Part shown: positions 1 to 7,980 of the stretch, one piece after another
Layout of the letters: each line of letters starts with the position of its first letter
Numbering within the stretch: position 1 is the first letter of the stretch
From: JBCDCP01 sp039181495
GTDB taxonomy: Bacteria; Pseudomonadota; Alphaproteobacteria; Rhizobiales; Tepidamorphaceae
Assembly (NCBI GenBank): GCA_039181495.1
Contig: JBCDCP010000055.1
Coordinates: forward strand, 1-19,749
Reading direction: 5' to 3'
DNA: 19,749 nucleotides
Made by a program: the position numbers and the translations under genes
The notes under the pieces: model-generated
Told to the model about the DNA's origin: nothing
Seen by the model: only the letters and a program-made list of their open reading frames with translations
Database searches by the model: none

Positions 1-1135
1 CCGGGATCGACTCAGCCCAACTCACCTGATCCAGAACCGGATCACCGTCCCTGTTGGCCTTGGGGTCATAAACGGTCAGTGCATCACCCTCATTGAGAAG
101 GGCTGAGACTAACGGCAATGCCGGCGACTCGCGCACATCATCGGTATTGGCCTTAAACGTCACACCGAGGATGGCGACATTCAAACCGTTGAGATCACCA
201 TTTCCGACCGTTTCCTTGACGCGTCGCAACAGGTCGCGCCTGCGCCGCTCGTTCGAATCCAGGACAGCCTCAACAATCGACATGCGTGTGCCATAGAGTT
301 CTGCCGTACGCACCAGGGCAAGAATGTCCTTTGGAAAGCACGAGCCGCCATAGCCGGGGCCAGGACGCAGAAAATGCGCGCCGATGCGCGGATCAAGACC
401 CATTCCGCGCGCAACCATGTCGACATCGGCACCCGCCTCTTCGCAGAGATCTGATATCTCGTTGATGAAGGCGACTTTTGTCGCCAGAAAACTGTTTGCA
501 GCGTATTTGATCATCTCGGCCGAGGCATTGTCTGTGATGACCATCCGGTCGTCCGACAAACCTAGAGGCGCATAGAGATCGCGCATCAGCGCTTCTGCCT
601 GCGGTGAGCCGACCCCACAGACAACGCGGTCCGGCTTCATGAAGTCGTCGATTGCGGAGCCTTCACGCAGGAATTCGGGATTTGAGGCGATTTCCAGTTC
701 GGCACTGCGATCGAGACCGTCGATGAGCTTTTCGACCCGCGCTGAAGTGCCGATCGGAACAGTAGACTTGACGACAACCAGCGTGGACTCATCGGCATTC
801 TCGCCGATCTGCTTGGCGACCGCGAACACAGCGCTGAGATCCGGCAGCCCGTCGGCCTCGCGTGGCGGAGTGCCGACCGCGATGAAGACGGCATCCGCGC
901 CTTTCAGGACCGCTTCGATTGAGCCGGAGAAGGACAGCCGGTCAGCTGCGACCGCATCAGCAACGAGCACATCCAGACCCGGCTCGTAGATTGGCATACG
1001 TCCGTTCTTGAGGTCGCCGACGCGCTCAGGATCACTATCAACGCAGGTAACCCGATGCCCAATCGCCGCAAAACAGGCTCCGGTCACCAGACCGACGTAC
1101 CCAGCGCCAACCACAACCACGGTCTTGCTGCTCAC
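1..1135 (-). CDS. ugd: UDP-glucose 6-dehydrogenase, C-terminus cut off by window edge
   Basis: The encoded enzyme oxidises UDP-glucose to UDP-glucuronate with two NAD+, supplying uronic acid precursors for exopolysaccharide, capsule or LPS in the cytoplasm. The frame opens with GTG at 1135, preceded by a GAGG Shine-Dalgarno five bases upstream. It runs open for 378 codons to base 1. Visible landmarks are the Rossmann motif GAGYVG (residues 10-15), the substrate-binding stretch SNPEFLREG near residue 160, and the catalytic motif GPGYGGSCFPKD with the nucleophile Cys266. The family is usually about 430-440 residues, so roughly 55-60 residues of the UDP-binding C-terminal domain lie outside the window. 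An ATG a few bases further upstream is out of frame and stops at once, so GTG is the credible start. It is divergent from the gene at 1401. The family assignment is very secure. Confidence 0.96.
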   Translation of the reverse strand, partial: MSSKTVVVVGAGYVGLVTGACFAAIGHRVTCVDSDPERVGDLKNGRMPIYEPGLDVLVADAVAADRLSFSGSIEAVLKGADAVFIAVGTPPREADGLPDLSAVFAVAKQIGENADESTLVVVKSTVPIGTSARVEKLIDGLDRSAELEIASNPEFLREGSAIDDFMKPDRVVCGVGSPQAEALMRDLYAPLGLSDDRMVITDNASAEMIKYAANSFLATKVAFINEISDLCEEAGADVDMVARGMGLDPRIGAHFLRPGPGYGGSCFPKDILALVRTAELYGTRMSIVEAVLDSNERRRRDLLRRVKETVGNGDLNGLNVAILGVTFKANTDDVRESPALPLVSALLNEGDALTVYDPKANRDGDPVLDQVSWAESIP

Positions 1136-1400
1136 TGGAACCTCATCGGGCAAACTGCTAATGCGAGGCGGCTGGGAGTCTCCTGGCCAGCCGATCGTCG
1201 CCGGGCATAAGGAGCGACGGCGGAAGCGTCAAGTTTGGGCCGGTGCCGGGCTGGAATTGCCGCACAGGTTGCGCATTTCAGTGCTAGCCGCACCAGGTGG
1301 GCTGGACTATCAATCCTACGCAAACGCCTGTGGCGTATAGTGACTGGCTGAGACGCCGCTCGAACACTCAACCCTTCAAGGTCCCGGATCGAAGAACCGG

Positions 1401-2795
1401 ATGCAGCAGTTCTATTCCGTTCTGGTTCAGCAGGTGGCCCGTATCGATGCATCGGACGGCCGCCAGCGTGCGGCTGTCTACGATCGCGCGCGATCGGACC
1501 TGTCGCGGCTGATGAGCCGCGCCGGCCCTGATGTTAGCCGCGCCCAGAGCGCCGAACTGGAACGCGCCATTGCCAAGCTCGAGTCAGAGATAGAGCAGAT
1601 ACAGGCAGGCAATGCCGCACGCGATGAGCGTGAAACGAGACTACGGGAAGCCCACGAAGCCAATCCAAAACTGGCCGAGACGCGACTGGCTGACCTCAAT
1701 CTGCCGCAATCATCGGCTGATTCAGCTATTGAGCCACGGCCGGTGCAGGATCTACTCCCGGCCAGTCCATTCGAGAACCCGGATCCATTAGGGACCCAGG
1801 CCGCACGGGACCGGATAGATGCGTTGCGACGCGAAATTGCCGAACTCAATGAAGAACCCGAACCAGAGCCTGAGCCGGTCGTCGCAGAGTCGGCTCCGTC
1901 TGATGGTGAAATGCGGTTTGAGGGCGGGCGATGGGAACGGACGAAAGCAGGCGAGCGCGGACCTGCCGAGGAAAGTGCTTTCCCTTCGGTCTCGCAGACG
2001 ACCCGATCAACTGCCGATATTCCTCCCGTGGCACCGAGCGTCGCGCGGCGCGATGGGGATGAGCGACATGCTGTACGTCGGACTCAACAGCATGGCACCG
2101 ACCCTAGACGGCCGGGACTGGAGAATGATGATGGTGTCGCATTGCCGGTAACCCAGACACGATTGCCGCCACGGCTGGGTCGCGACCCACAGCACCTGCT
2201 GCGGGCCAAGAGTATCGGAAGCCCGACTGTCTTTGCGCTGCTTGGTGCGTCCGGCGCCGTAGCACTGATCGGATTGATCGCACTTGTGGTGGCGCTCGAT
2301 CCGGCGACGGGCGGGGTTGGCGCAGATCCCGGACAGAGGCCGATCGTTCTGTTTTCGCCCACACGGCCGACCCAGTTTCAGGTGCCGCGCGGAAACTCGT
2401 ATCTGCGCATCCCCGGTGACAATGGCGGCGTTCACCTGAGCTCGCGGATCGCTGACCTGTCAACCGGACCGAATAGTGCTGCGATCGCGGTGCGCATCGC
2501 GCCCGTTGCCACCGATGTTCTGCAGGGCAACCGCGCTGAGGTGCAAATTGAGGCGCGACAGGTTGGTGACAGGCCGAGCCGCTCATTTGCCGTCGCCTAT
2601 CGCACCAGTACCGGCCCGGACAGCGGCTGGTTCGAATTTCAGCCCGGCCCAGAATTCAGCGCATACAGCTTCAGCTACACCGTGCCGGTGGCTCAACGCG
2701 ATGACATCGTCCACGATATTCTGATTTGGGCAGATACCGCTGCACAGGGCGGCACAATCGAAGTGCGTTCCATCACCATCACAATGGGCGGTTAG
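1401..2795 (+). CDS. Unrecognised coiled-coil, single-pass membrane protein with beta-rich C-terminal domain
   Basis: I do not recognise a named family. The 464-residue protein has four visible parts. Residues 1-100 are charged and helical, with heptad-like Leu/Ala spacing suggesting a coiled coil. A second short helix at about 133-150 runs into an acidic EP-repeat (153-159). Residues 160-270 are low-complexity and charged. One hydrophobic segment at about 276-299 should cross the membrane. Residues 313-464 look beta-rich, with alternating polar and hydrophobic residues, and end in a strand-like EVRSITITMGG, resembling a carbohydrate-binding or galactose-binding jelly roll. There is no N-terminal signal peptide, so a cytoplasmic coiled coil and a periplasmic C-terminal domain are inferred. 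The ATG at 1401 has only a weak purine stretch before it. The gene lies 93 bases upstream of rmuC on the same strand; a shared role is not demonstrated. Confidence 0.8.
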   Translation: MQQFYSVLVQQVARIDASDGRQRAAVYDRARSDLSRLMSRAGPDVSRAQSAELERAIAKLESEIEQIQAGNAARDERETRLREAHEANPKLAETRLADLNLPQSSADSAIEPRPVQDLLPASPFENPDPLGTQAARDRIDALRREIAELNEEPEPEPEPVVAESAPSDGEMRFEGGRWERTKAGERGPAEESAFPSVSQTTRSTADIPPVAPSVARRDGDERHAVRRTQQHGTDPRRPGLENDDGVALPVTQTRLPPRLGRDPQHLLRAKSIGSPTVFALLGASGAVALIGLIALVVALDPATGGVGADPGQRPIVLFSPTRPTQFQVPRGNSYLRIPGDNGGVHLSSRIADLSTGPNSAAIAVRIAPVATDVLQGNRAEVQIEARQVGDRPSRSFAVAYRTSTGPDSGWFEFQPGPEFSAYSFSYTVPVAQRDDIVHDILIWADTAAQGGTIEVRSITITMGG

Positions 2796-2888
2796 CGCGC
2801 TCTTTCGGAAATGCTATCTTAACCTTATGTTCCTGATGCGTTCTGATTTGTGGGTACCTGGCCCGCGAATCACGCTAGTCTTCTGGCC

Positions 2889-4145
2889 ATGAATGATCTT
2901 GGAGCCATCTGGTTCACGCTTGGCGATCATCCGGTGCGGGTGAGCGAAGCCATCGCCTTTGGCGTAACCGTTGCCGCAGTCGGCATTCTTGTACTCTCCA
3001 TCGTGCTGATCCTCCAGCTCGTCGCGCGCAGCAAACGTGCGGCCGAAGCCGATGCCCATGCGCGCGATTTGGAAGTGCGGCTGGCCGAACTATCGCGGAC
3101 CCAATCGGAGATGACCGGCCGCATGCAGACCATGGCAGAGGTGTTCGGGACGCGGCAGGCTGATCTCGCCAAGGGCCTGCGCGAACAGCTGGACGGGTTC
3201 GGACACCGGCTGGGCCAGAATGCCGAAACGCAGGCTCGCGCAACCCACGAGAACCTGTCGAGGCTGAACGAGCGGCTTGCGGTGATTGACGCCGCCCAGA
3301 AGAACATCACCGAGCTGTCCAGGGATGTGGTCGGACTTCAAGACATTCTGGCGAACAAGCAGAAGCGCGGCGCCTTCGGGCAGGGGCGAATGGAGGCGAT
3401 CATCGCGGATGCGCTGCCCGCCAGCGCGTTCACGCTTCAGGCAACGCTGTCCAACAACAAGCGGCCCGATTGCCTGATTCACATGCCGAACGATGCACCG
3501 TCGATTGTGGTGGACGCGAAATTCCCGCTCGAGGCTCTACACGCCTTTCGCGATGCTGAGACGGAAGCCGACCGCAAGTCTGCTTTTGCCCAGCTTCGGA
3601 CCGACATGGGCAAGCACATTCAGGACATTGCCGAGCGTTACCTGATCCCGGGGGAAACCTATGACACGGCTCTGATGTTCGTGCCCTCTGAAGCGATCTA
3701 CGCCGACCTGCATGAGCATTTCGATGACGTCATCCAGAAGGCAACCCGGGCGCGGGTCATAATTGTCGGGCCGAGCCTGTTGATGCTCTCGGTTCAAACG
3801 ATACAGGCGATCCTGCGCGATCAGCGCATGCGCGAGCAGGCCCATGTTATCCAGCATGAAGTCGCAAAACTCAGCGAAGATGTCACGCGGATGGAAGACA
3901 GAGTGCTTAACCTGCAAAAGCACTTCGGGCAGCTGAACAGCGATATCGACCAGATCCTGATTTCGTCTCAGAAGATCGGGCGTCATTCGGTGCGGATCGT
4001 CAATCTGGAGTTGGGTGAGATGCCGCAAACACAGCCCGTGCCTGCGGAAACGGACAGCGCCACCATCGCGGAGCCGCTGGCCGAAGACGATCTGCCGAAG
4101 GTTGCTGCGTTGCGAAGCGCCACGGGCGGCCGGCGGAAAGGCTGA
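2889..4145 (+). CDS. rmuC: DNA recombination protein RmuC
   Basis: RmuC proteins are membrane-anchored, coiled-coil proteins with a nuclease-like core that limit inversions at short repeats; the biochemical activity is poorly defined. From the ATG at 2889 the protein has 418 residues. An N-terminal membrane segment covers about residues 18-43, followed by a long coiled coil (about 44-150). The conserved RmuC core contains GAFGQGRMEAII, the KRPDCLIHMP stretch, the IVVDAKFPLEA motif (PD-(D/E)xK-like Asp and Lys), the FVPSEAIYADL motif, and a second helical region ending in KIGRHSVRIVNLELGE. Length and order match the family. The frame extends upstream to a GTG at 2850, but neither start has a clear Shine-Dalgarno; the ATG is chosen because it leaves a short tail before the membrane segment. 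The gene ends 18 bases from the convergent SDR gene. Confidence 0.93.
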   Translation: MNDLGAIWFTLGDHPVRVSEAIAFGVTVAAVGILVLSIVLILQLVARSKRAAEADAHARDLEVRLAELSRTQSEMTGRMQTMAEVFGTRQADLAKGLREQLDGFGHRLGQNAETQARATHENLSRLNERLAVIDAAQKNITELSRDVVGLQDILANKQKRGAFGQGRMEAIIADALPASAFTLQATLSNNKRPDCLIHMPNDAPSIVVDAKFPLEALHAFRDAETEADRKSAFAQLRTDMGKHIQDIAERYLIPGETYDTALMFVPSEAIYADLHEHFDDVIQKATRARVIIVGPSLLMLSVQTIQAILRDQRMREQAHVIQHEVAKLSEDVTRMEDRVLNLQKHFGQLNSDIDQILISSQKIGRHSVRIVNLELGEMPQTQPVPAETDSATIAEPLAEDDLPKVAALRSATGGRRKG

Positions 4146-4163
4146 GGCTCTTAAGCCCGGCGG

Positions 4164-5060
4164 CTATGCGCCTGCCATATTGGCGAGTTCCGCTTTGAGC
4201 CCCTGCTCATAGCTCGGATAGACAAGCGTGTCGTCCAGAAGCGATTTGAGTTTGTCGTTCCGCACGCGTTTGTTGTTGGCATAGAACGCCCGGCCCATCG
4301 GCGACATATCTGCATCTTCAAACGCGATATCCGGCGGCACGGGCAGGCCAAGCAATCCGGCAGCATGGGCAATGACGTCCTGCGGCGGTGTTGGCTGGTC
4401 ATCGACCACATTGTAGATGCCTGCCTGGTCAGGGTTTTCGATCGCAGCCAGAACCGCGCCAGCGATATCAGCCACATGAATGCGGTTGAACACCTGGCCG
4501 GGTTTGATGATGCGGCGCGCTTCCCCGTTGCGGACCTTTTCCAGCGGACTCCGACCAGGGCCATAGATACCGCCAAGCCGCATAATGAAGGCACCGGCAC
4601 CAAGCCTTTCGGCGTGCTCGGTCCATGCTTTCTCGGTTGCAACGCGCCGAATACTGCGAGCCTGTCCGCTGTCAGGGTCCGCCGTCTCGTCGATCCAGGC
4701 GCCACCGCGATCGCCATAGACACCGATGGTCGACAGATAGACCAGCGTTTGCAGGTTGGTGAGGCCAGCAAAAAGCTGGTTGGCATGCCGCAAGACCGCG
4801 TCCTGGGCACCAGCTTCGTCATTGTCCGGGCCCATTGTCACAACAACAGCCTGTGTGTCGCGCAGTGTATCGGCAAGCCGCTCGACCGCAGCCGCGTCGG
4901 TGCCATCATACACACGAGCATCTAGCCCAAGGCCTGCAAGCCGCGCGGCCTTCTCGGCGGTTCGCACGGTGCCCGCAACCTGCCATCCCGCCGCCTGCGC
5001 GGCCTTTGCGATCGCCGTGCCGGAATAGCCAAGGCCGAAGATGAACAAAGACTGCTTCAT
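4164..5060 (-). CDS. SDR-family NAD(P)-dependent epimerase-like protein (YeeZ-type)
   Basis: This is a 298-residue extended short-chain dehydrogenase/reductase-like protein. The N-terminus carries the dinucleotide-binding motif GLGYSG at residues 9-14. The VYLSTIGVYGD stretch near residue 107 and MRLGGIYGPGR near residue 160 are typical of atypical or extended SDR proteins related to E. coli YeeZ. A classical catalytic YxxxK is not obvious, so the substrate and even catalysis are uncertain. The ATG overlaps the queG stop codon in an ATGA arrangement, so the two genes are very probably translationally coupled. That arrangement does not by itself show that it works on queuosine. It is convergent with rmuC. 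Confidence 0.88.
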   Translation of the reverse strand: MKQSLFIFGLGYSGTAIAKAAQAAGWQVAGTVRTAEKAARLAGLGLDARVYDGTDAAAVERLADTLRDTQAVVVTMGPDNDEAGAQDAVLRHANQLFAGLTNLQTLVYLSTIGVYGDRGGAWIDETADPDSGQARSIRRVATEKAWTEHAERLGAGAFIMRLGGIYGPGRSPLEKVRNGEARRIIKPGQVFNRIHVADIAGAVLAAIENPDQAGIYNVVDDQPTPPQDVIAHAAGLLGLPVPPDIAFEDADMSPMGRAFYANNKRVRNDKLKSLLDDTLVYPSYEQGLKAELANMAGA

Positions 5061-6226
5061 GCCGTTGCCTCAAGCTCGAGGGTACCAGAGGCTGCCCTCC
5101 ACTCGGACTGCACCTCCGCATCGGTTTCTCGTGCAGCATGGGATGCATGCAGCCGCGCAAGACGCCACGGTTTAAGGCGCCCAAGTGCCCACACCGCGGC
5201 ACCACGAACAATTGCTGCATCATCTGCCAATAGCGCTTCAGCACGATCAGCAAGCGATCGATCGCCACTATTGCCGATCGCGATCAGCACGTTACGCAGA
5301 AACCGATCGCGCCCGATGCGCTTCACCGGGCTCTTGGAAAACAAGGCCCTGAACGCTGTGTCGTCTAGGCGCGACAGCTCATCAAGCGTCGGAGCTTGGA
5401 GGGCCGCGCGGGCGGCCAGCTTCGTCTCTCGTCCGGCTTCGGCGAACTTGTTCCACGGACATGCCGCCAGGCAGTCATCGCAACCGTAGATCCGGTTGCC
5501 GATCGCCTCCCTGAATTCGGTTGGGATCGGGCCTTTGTGCTCAATGGTCAGGTAGGAGATACAGCGTCTGGCATCCAGCCGGTAGGGGGCCGGGAAGGCG
5601 TCTGTTGGGCAGACGTCCAGACAAGCGCGGCACGACCAGCAATGGTCTTCTTCCGGCCCATCAGCCGGCAGGTCCAGCGTCGTGAAGATCGACCCGAGAA
5701 ACATCCACGAACCGAATTCACGCGAGACGAGATTGGTGTGCTTGCCCTGCCAACCAAGGCCCGCAGCCTCGGCAAGGGGCTTTTCCATCACCGGCGCGGT
5801 GTCGACGAAGACCTTCACCTCGCAATCAGTCTCAGCGACCAGCCAACGGGCGATTGCTTTGAGACGCTTTTTGATCAACTCGTGATAGTCATCACCTTGC
5901 GCATAGACCGAGATCGCACCGCGATCCGGCCGCGTCAGAACGGCTGTCGGGTCGGCATCCGGCCCGTAGTTCATGCCCAGCATCACGATGGACCGGGCAT
6001 CTGGCCAAAGCACCGAAGGATCACTGCGGCGGTGCGCGGTATCCTCCATCCAACTCATCGTGCCGTGATGGCCTGCTTCGAGAAAGGCGCCAAGCCGCGC
6101 TGGCGCTTGCGGAATCGCATTCGGCTGGGCGATCGCGCATGCATCAAAGCCCTGTCGCTTCGCTTCAGCGGCAAGTGCGGTCTTCAGGGCCGCCGGCCGA
6201 TCCGTCTGATGTTGAGTTTCCAACAT
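5057..6226 (-). CDS. queG: Epoxyqueuosine reductase QueG
   Basis: QueG is the cobalamin- and iron-sulfur-dependent enzyme that reduces epoxyqueuosine to queuosine in the wobble position of GUN-anticodon tRNAs, the last step of the pathway. The 389-residue protein shows the N-terminal cobalamin-binding domain, the catalytic motif VDTAPVMEKPLA with the expected general acid Asp142, and two ferredoxin-type clusters. The cluster cysteines are C196, C199, C202, C206 (CWSCRACLDVCP) and C222, C249, C252, C256 (GCDDCLAACPWN). A HEAT-like C-terminal region (about 315-375), typical for tRNA recognition, is present. The gene sits 24 bases downstream of the GST gene and overlaps the SDR gene by four bases, giving a GST-queG-SDR set on the minus strand. 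No strong Shine-Dalgarno precedes the ATG. All key residues are present. Confidence 0.97.
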   Translation of the reverse strand: MLETQHQTDRPAALKTALAAEAKRQGFDACAIAQPNAIPQAPARLGAFLEAGHHGTMSWMEDTAHRRSDPSVLWPDARSIVMLGMNYGPDADPTAVLTRPDRGAISVYAQGDDYHELIKKRLKAIARWLVAETDCEVKVFVDTAPVMEKPLAEAAGLGWQGKHTNLVSREFGSWMFLGSIFTTLDLPADGPEEDHCWSCRACLDVCPTDAFPAPYRLDARRCISYLTIEHKGPIPTEFREAIGNRIYGCDDCLAACPWNKFAEAGRETKLAARAALQAPTLDELSRLDDTAFRALFSKSPVKRIGRDRFLRNVLIAIGNSGDRSLADRAEALLADDAAIVRGAAVWALGRLKPWRLARLHASHAARETDAEVQSEWRAASGTLELEATA

Positions 6227-6250
6227 GCCGGCAAACTAGGCCGCGATGAT

Positions 6251-6943
6251 TCAGAAATCGAGATCAACATAGGTGTTTGCCGGCGGGATGCCGGGAATTC
6301 TATCGGTCAGCAATGGCCGGAAGGACGGCCGCGACTTGATGCGGGCATACCAGACTTTCGCCTGGTCGAAATCGTCCCAAGGCACATCACCCATATAGTC
6401 GATGATCGACAGATGCGCGGCAGCCGCGATATCGGCGAGTGTCAACCGTTCACCGGCGAGCCAGTTTCTGCGAACCGCAAGATGGGCGATATAGCCCAGA
6501 TGATGCCGAAGATTGGCTGATGCGGCGCGGATGATTGAGGTATCGGGAGCGCCACCCCCCTGGTCGACGGACATGAAGCGTTTGTGGACTTTCTCGGTAA
6601 CCAGATAGCCTGTCACCTCATCGTGGAACTTGAGGTCGAACCAGTCGAGCAGGCGGCGCGTTTCGGCGCGGGCAAAAGGATCTTCCGGCATCAGCCGGCG
6701 TGCCCCTAGTGCCGGCCCCTTGGTCTCATCGAGAAATTCACTGATCGGGCGGATTCCAGCCAACGGAGCGGACTGGCCAATCAAAAGGACCGGTAGTGTC
6801 CCGGCGGGGTTGAGCTGCAGGAACTCCGGTCGCCGTTCCCAGACGCGCTCCTCGTGGAACTCGGCGCCCATGCCGTATTCGCCCAGTGCGATGCGAACGG
6901 CGCGCGAGAACGGACAGAATGCATGATGGTAGAGCGTGAGCAT
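6251..6943 (-). CDS. Glutathione S-transferase family protein
   Basis: This is a 230-residue cytosolic GST-fold protein. The thioredoxin-like N-terminal domain begins MLTLYHHAFC, with a CPFS motif at residues 10-13, where Cys10 is the likely glutathione-contacting residue as in omega or glutaredoxin-like GSTs. The NPAGTLPVL stretch near residue 50 carries the conserved cis-proline. The helical C-terminal domain contains the N-capping-type motif ERLTLADIAAAAHLSIIDY. The frame extends 30 codons further upstream to 7033, but that extension is arginine-rich and unlike GST N-termini; the ATG at 6943 puts the first beta strand at the start, as is usual. It is the first gene of the GST-queG-SDR run and diverges from uppP across 224 bases. 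The substrate is unknown. Confidence 0.92.
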   Translation of the reverse strand: MLTLYHHAFCPFSRAVRIALGEYGMGAEFHEERVWERRPEFLQLNPAGTLPVLLIGQSAPLAGIRPISEFLDETKGPALGARRLMPEDPFARAETRRLLDWFDLKFHDEVTGYLVTEKVHKRFMSVDQGGGAPDTSIIRAASANLRHHLGYIAHLAVRRNWLAGERLTLADIAAAAHLSIIDYMGDVPWDDFDQAKVWYARIKSRPSFRPLLTDRIPGIPPANTYVDLDF

Positions 6944-7060
6944 CGCGGATTTCGCGCCTTGCGCCGTTGGACCTGTCTGCGCGCGGTAGCTTTGGAACCG
7001 TTTCCGGCGCGCACCAACGCGCGTTCGGCCCAATTCTACCCGACATTCGGCGCGATTGGG

Positions 7061-7075
7061 TTACTGAAGGGTTAA
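7061..7075 (+). promoter_or_regulatory. Possible CtrA-like site TTAC-N7-TTAA between GST and uppP
   Basis: TTAC at 7061-7064 and TTAA at 7072-7075 are separated by exactly seven bases. The CtrA consensus of alphaproteobacteria is TTAA-N7-TTAA, so seven of eight positions match. It lies about 93 bases before the uppP start and 118 bases from the GST start. A single near-match could occur by chance. Confidence 0.3.
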
Positions 7076-7167
7076 TGTGTAGCTCTGGCGCGTTGCTTTC
7101 GCGGGCACCCGCCTTTACAGCCGCATGCGGATGCCAAGCAGACGATTCGGCGCGCAGGAGCCGCAGT

Positions 7168-7974
7168 ATGGATTCAGACAAGCTGCTGGTTGGCGCGTTT
7201 CTCGGGTTGATCGAAGGCCTAACCGAGTTCATCCCGGTTTCATCGACCGGCCATCTGCTGCTGGCGGGTCATTTTCTGGGATTTGATAATCCCGGCAATA
7301 CCTTCGAAGTGCTCATACAGCTCGGCGCAATTCTGGCGATCTTGGCGGTCTACTTCGCCCGTCTTTGGTCGATTGCCATGGCGATTCCATCCGATCCGGC
7401 AGCCCGGCGCTTTGTCATCGGGATTGTAGTTGCGTTTCTCCCTGCCGCATTCGTTGGCGTCCTCGCGCACGGTTTTATCAAGGATGTTCTGTTCGAAACG
7501 CCCGTTCTTGTCTGCATCACGCTGGTGATTGGCGGCTTTGTTCTGCTGTGGATTGACCGGCTGCCGCTGCAACCCGCCCACACCGATGCGACCGCCTATC
7601 CGGTTTCGCTGTGTCTCAAGATCGGGTTGTGCCAGTGCCTTGCGATGATCCCGGGCGTTTCACGGTCGGGCGCAACCATCGGCGGCGCGCTGCTCTTGGG
7701 ATGTGACAAGCGTTCGGCAGCCGAGTTCTCGTTCTTCCTGGCCATGCCAACCATGGCGGGCGCATTTGCCTATGATCTCTACCAGAACATCGATCGGCTT
7801 GGCAGCGATGATATCGCAGTGATCGCGGTTGGTTTCGTCTGCGCCTTCATTGCGGCGGTGCTGGTTGTCCGCGCCCTGCTTGATTTTGTATCCCGACATG
7901 GCTTTGCGCCGTTTGCCTGGTGGCGGATCATCGTGGGGTCGCTCGGGCTCGTCGGCCTCTGGCTGATCGGCTGA
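7168..7974 (+). CDS. uppP: Undecaprenyl-diphosphatase UppP (BacA)
   Basis: This integral membrane enzyme removes a phosphate from undecaprenyl diphosphate, regenerating the lipid carrier used for peptidoglycan and polysaccharide export; overproduction gives bacitracin tolerance. The 268-residue product is mostly hydrophobic and has both diagnostic motifs. The first is EGLTEFIPVSSTGH (residues 16-29), with the conserved glutamates Glu16 and Glu20 and His29. The second is PGVSRSGAT (162-170), with Arg166. The ATG at 7168 is chosen because a GGAG Shine-Dalgarno lies seven bases upstream and the first motif then starts near residue 13, as in the family; the longer upstream frame to 6967 has no membrane-protein character. 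The gene is convergent with the NDUFA9-like gene, with only six bases between them. Confidence 0.97.
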   Translation: MDSDKLLVGAFLGLIEGLTEFIPVSSTGHLLLAGHFLGFDNPGNTFEVLIQLGAILAILAVYFARLWSIAMAIPSDPAARRFVIGIVVAFLPAAFVGVLAHGFIKDVLFETPVLVCITLVIGGFVLLWIDRLPLQPAHTDATAYPVSLCLKIGLCQCLAMIPGVSRSGATIGGALLLGCDKRSAAEFSFFLAMPTMAGAFAYDLYQNIDRLGSDDIAVIAVGFVCAFIAAVLVVRALLDFVSRHGFAPFAWWRIIVGSLGLVGLWLIG

Positions 7975-7980
7975 ACGGCA

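Noticed and set aside
4151..4822. 223-codon minus-strand frame overlapping the SDR gene
   Set aside because: Same strand but another frame; low-complexity product without motifs, while the SDR frame shows a clear Rossmann motif.
5240..5290. Cluster of CGATCG/GATC words
   Set aside because: It lies in queG coding sequence and follows from frequent GAT/CGA codons; no array or origin-like context.
5396..6520. 374-codon plus-strand open frame opposite queG and the GST gene
   Set aside because: It lies entirely antisense to two well-supported genes, spans their boundary, and its Arg/Gly-rich product has no domain pattern; long antisense frames are common in GC-rich DNA.
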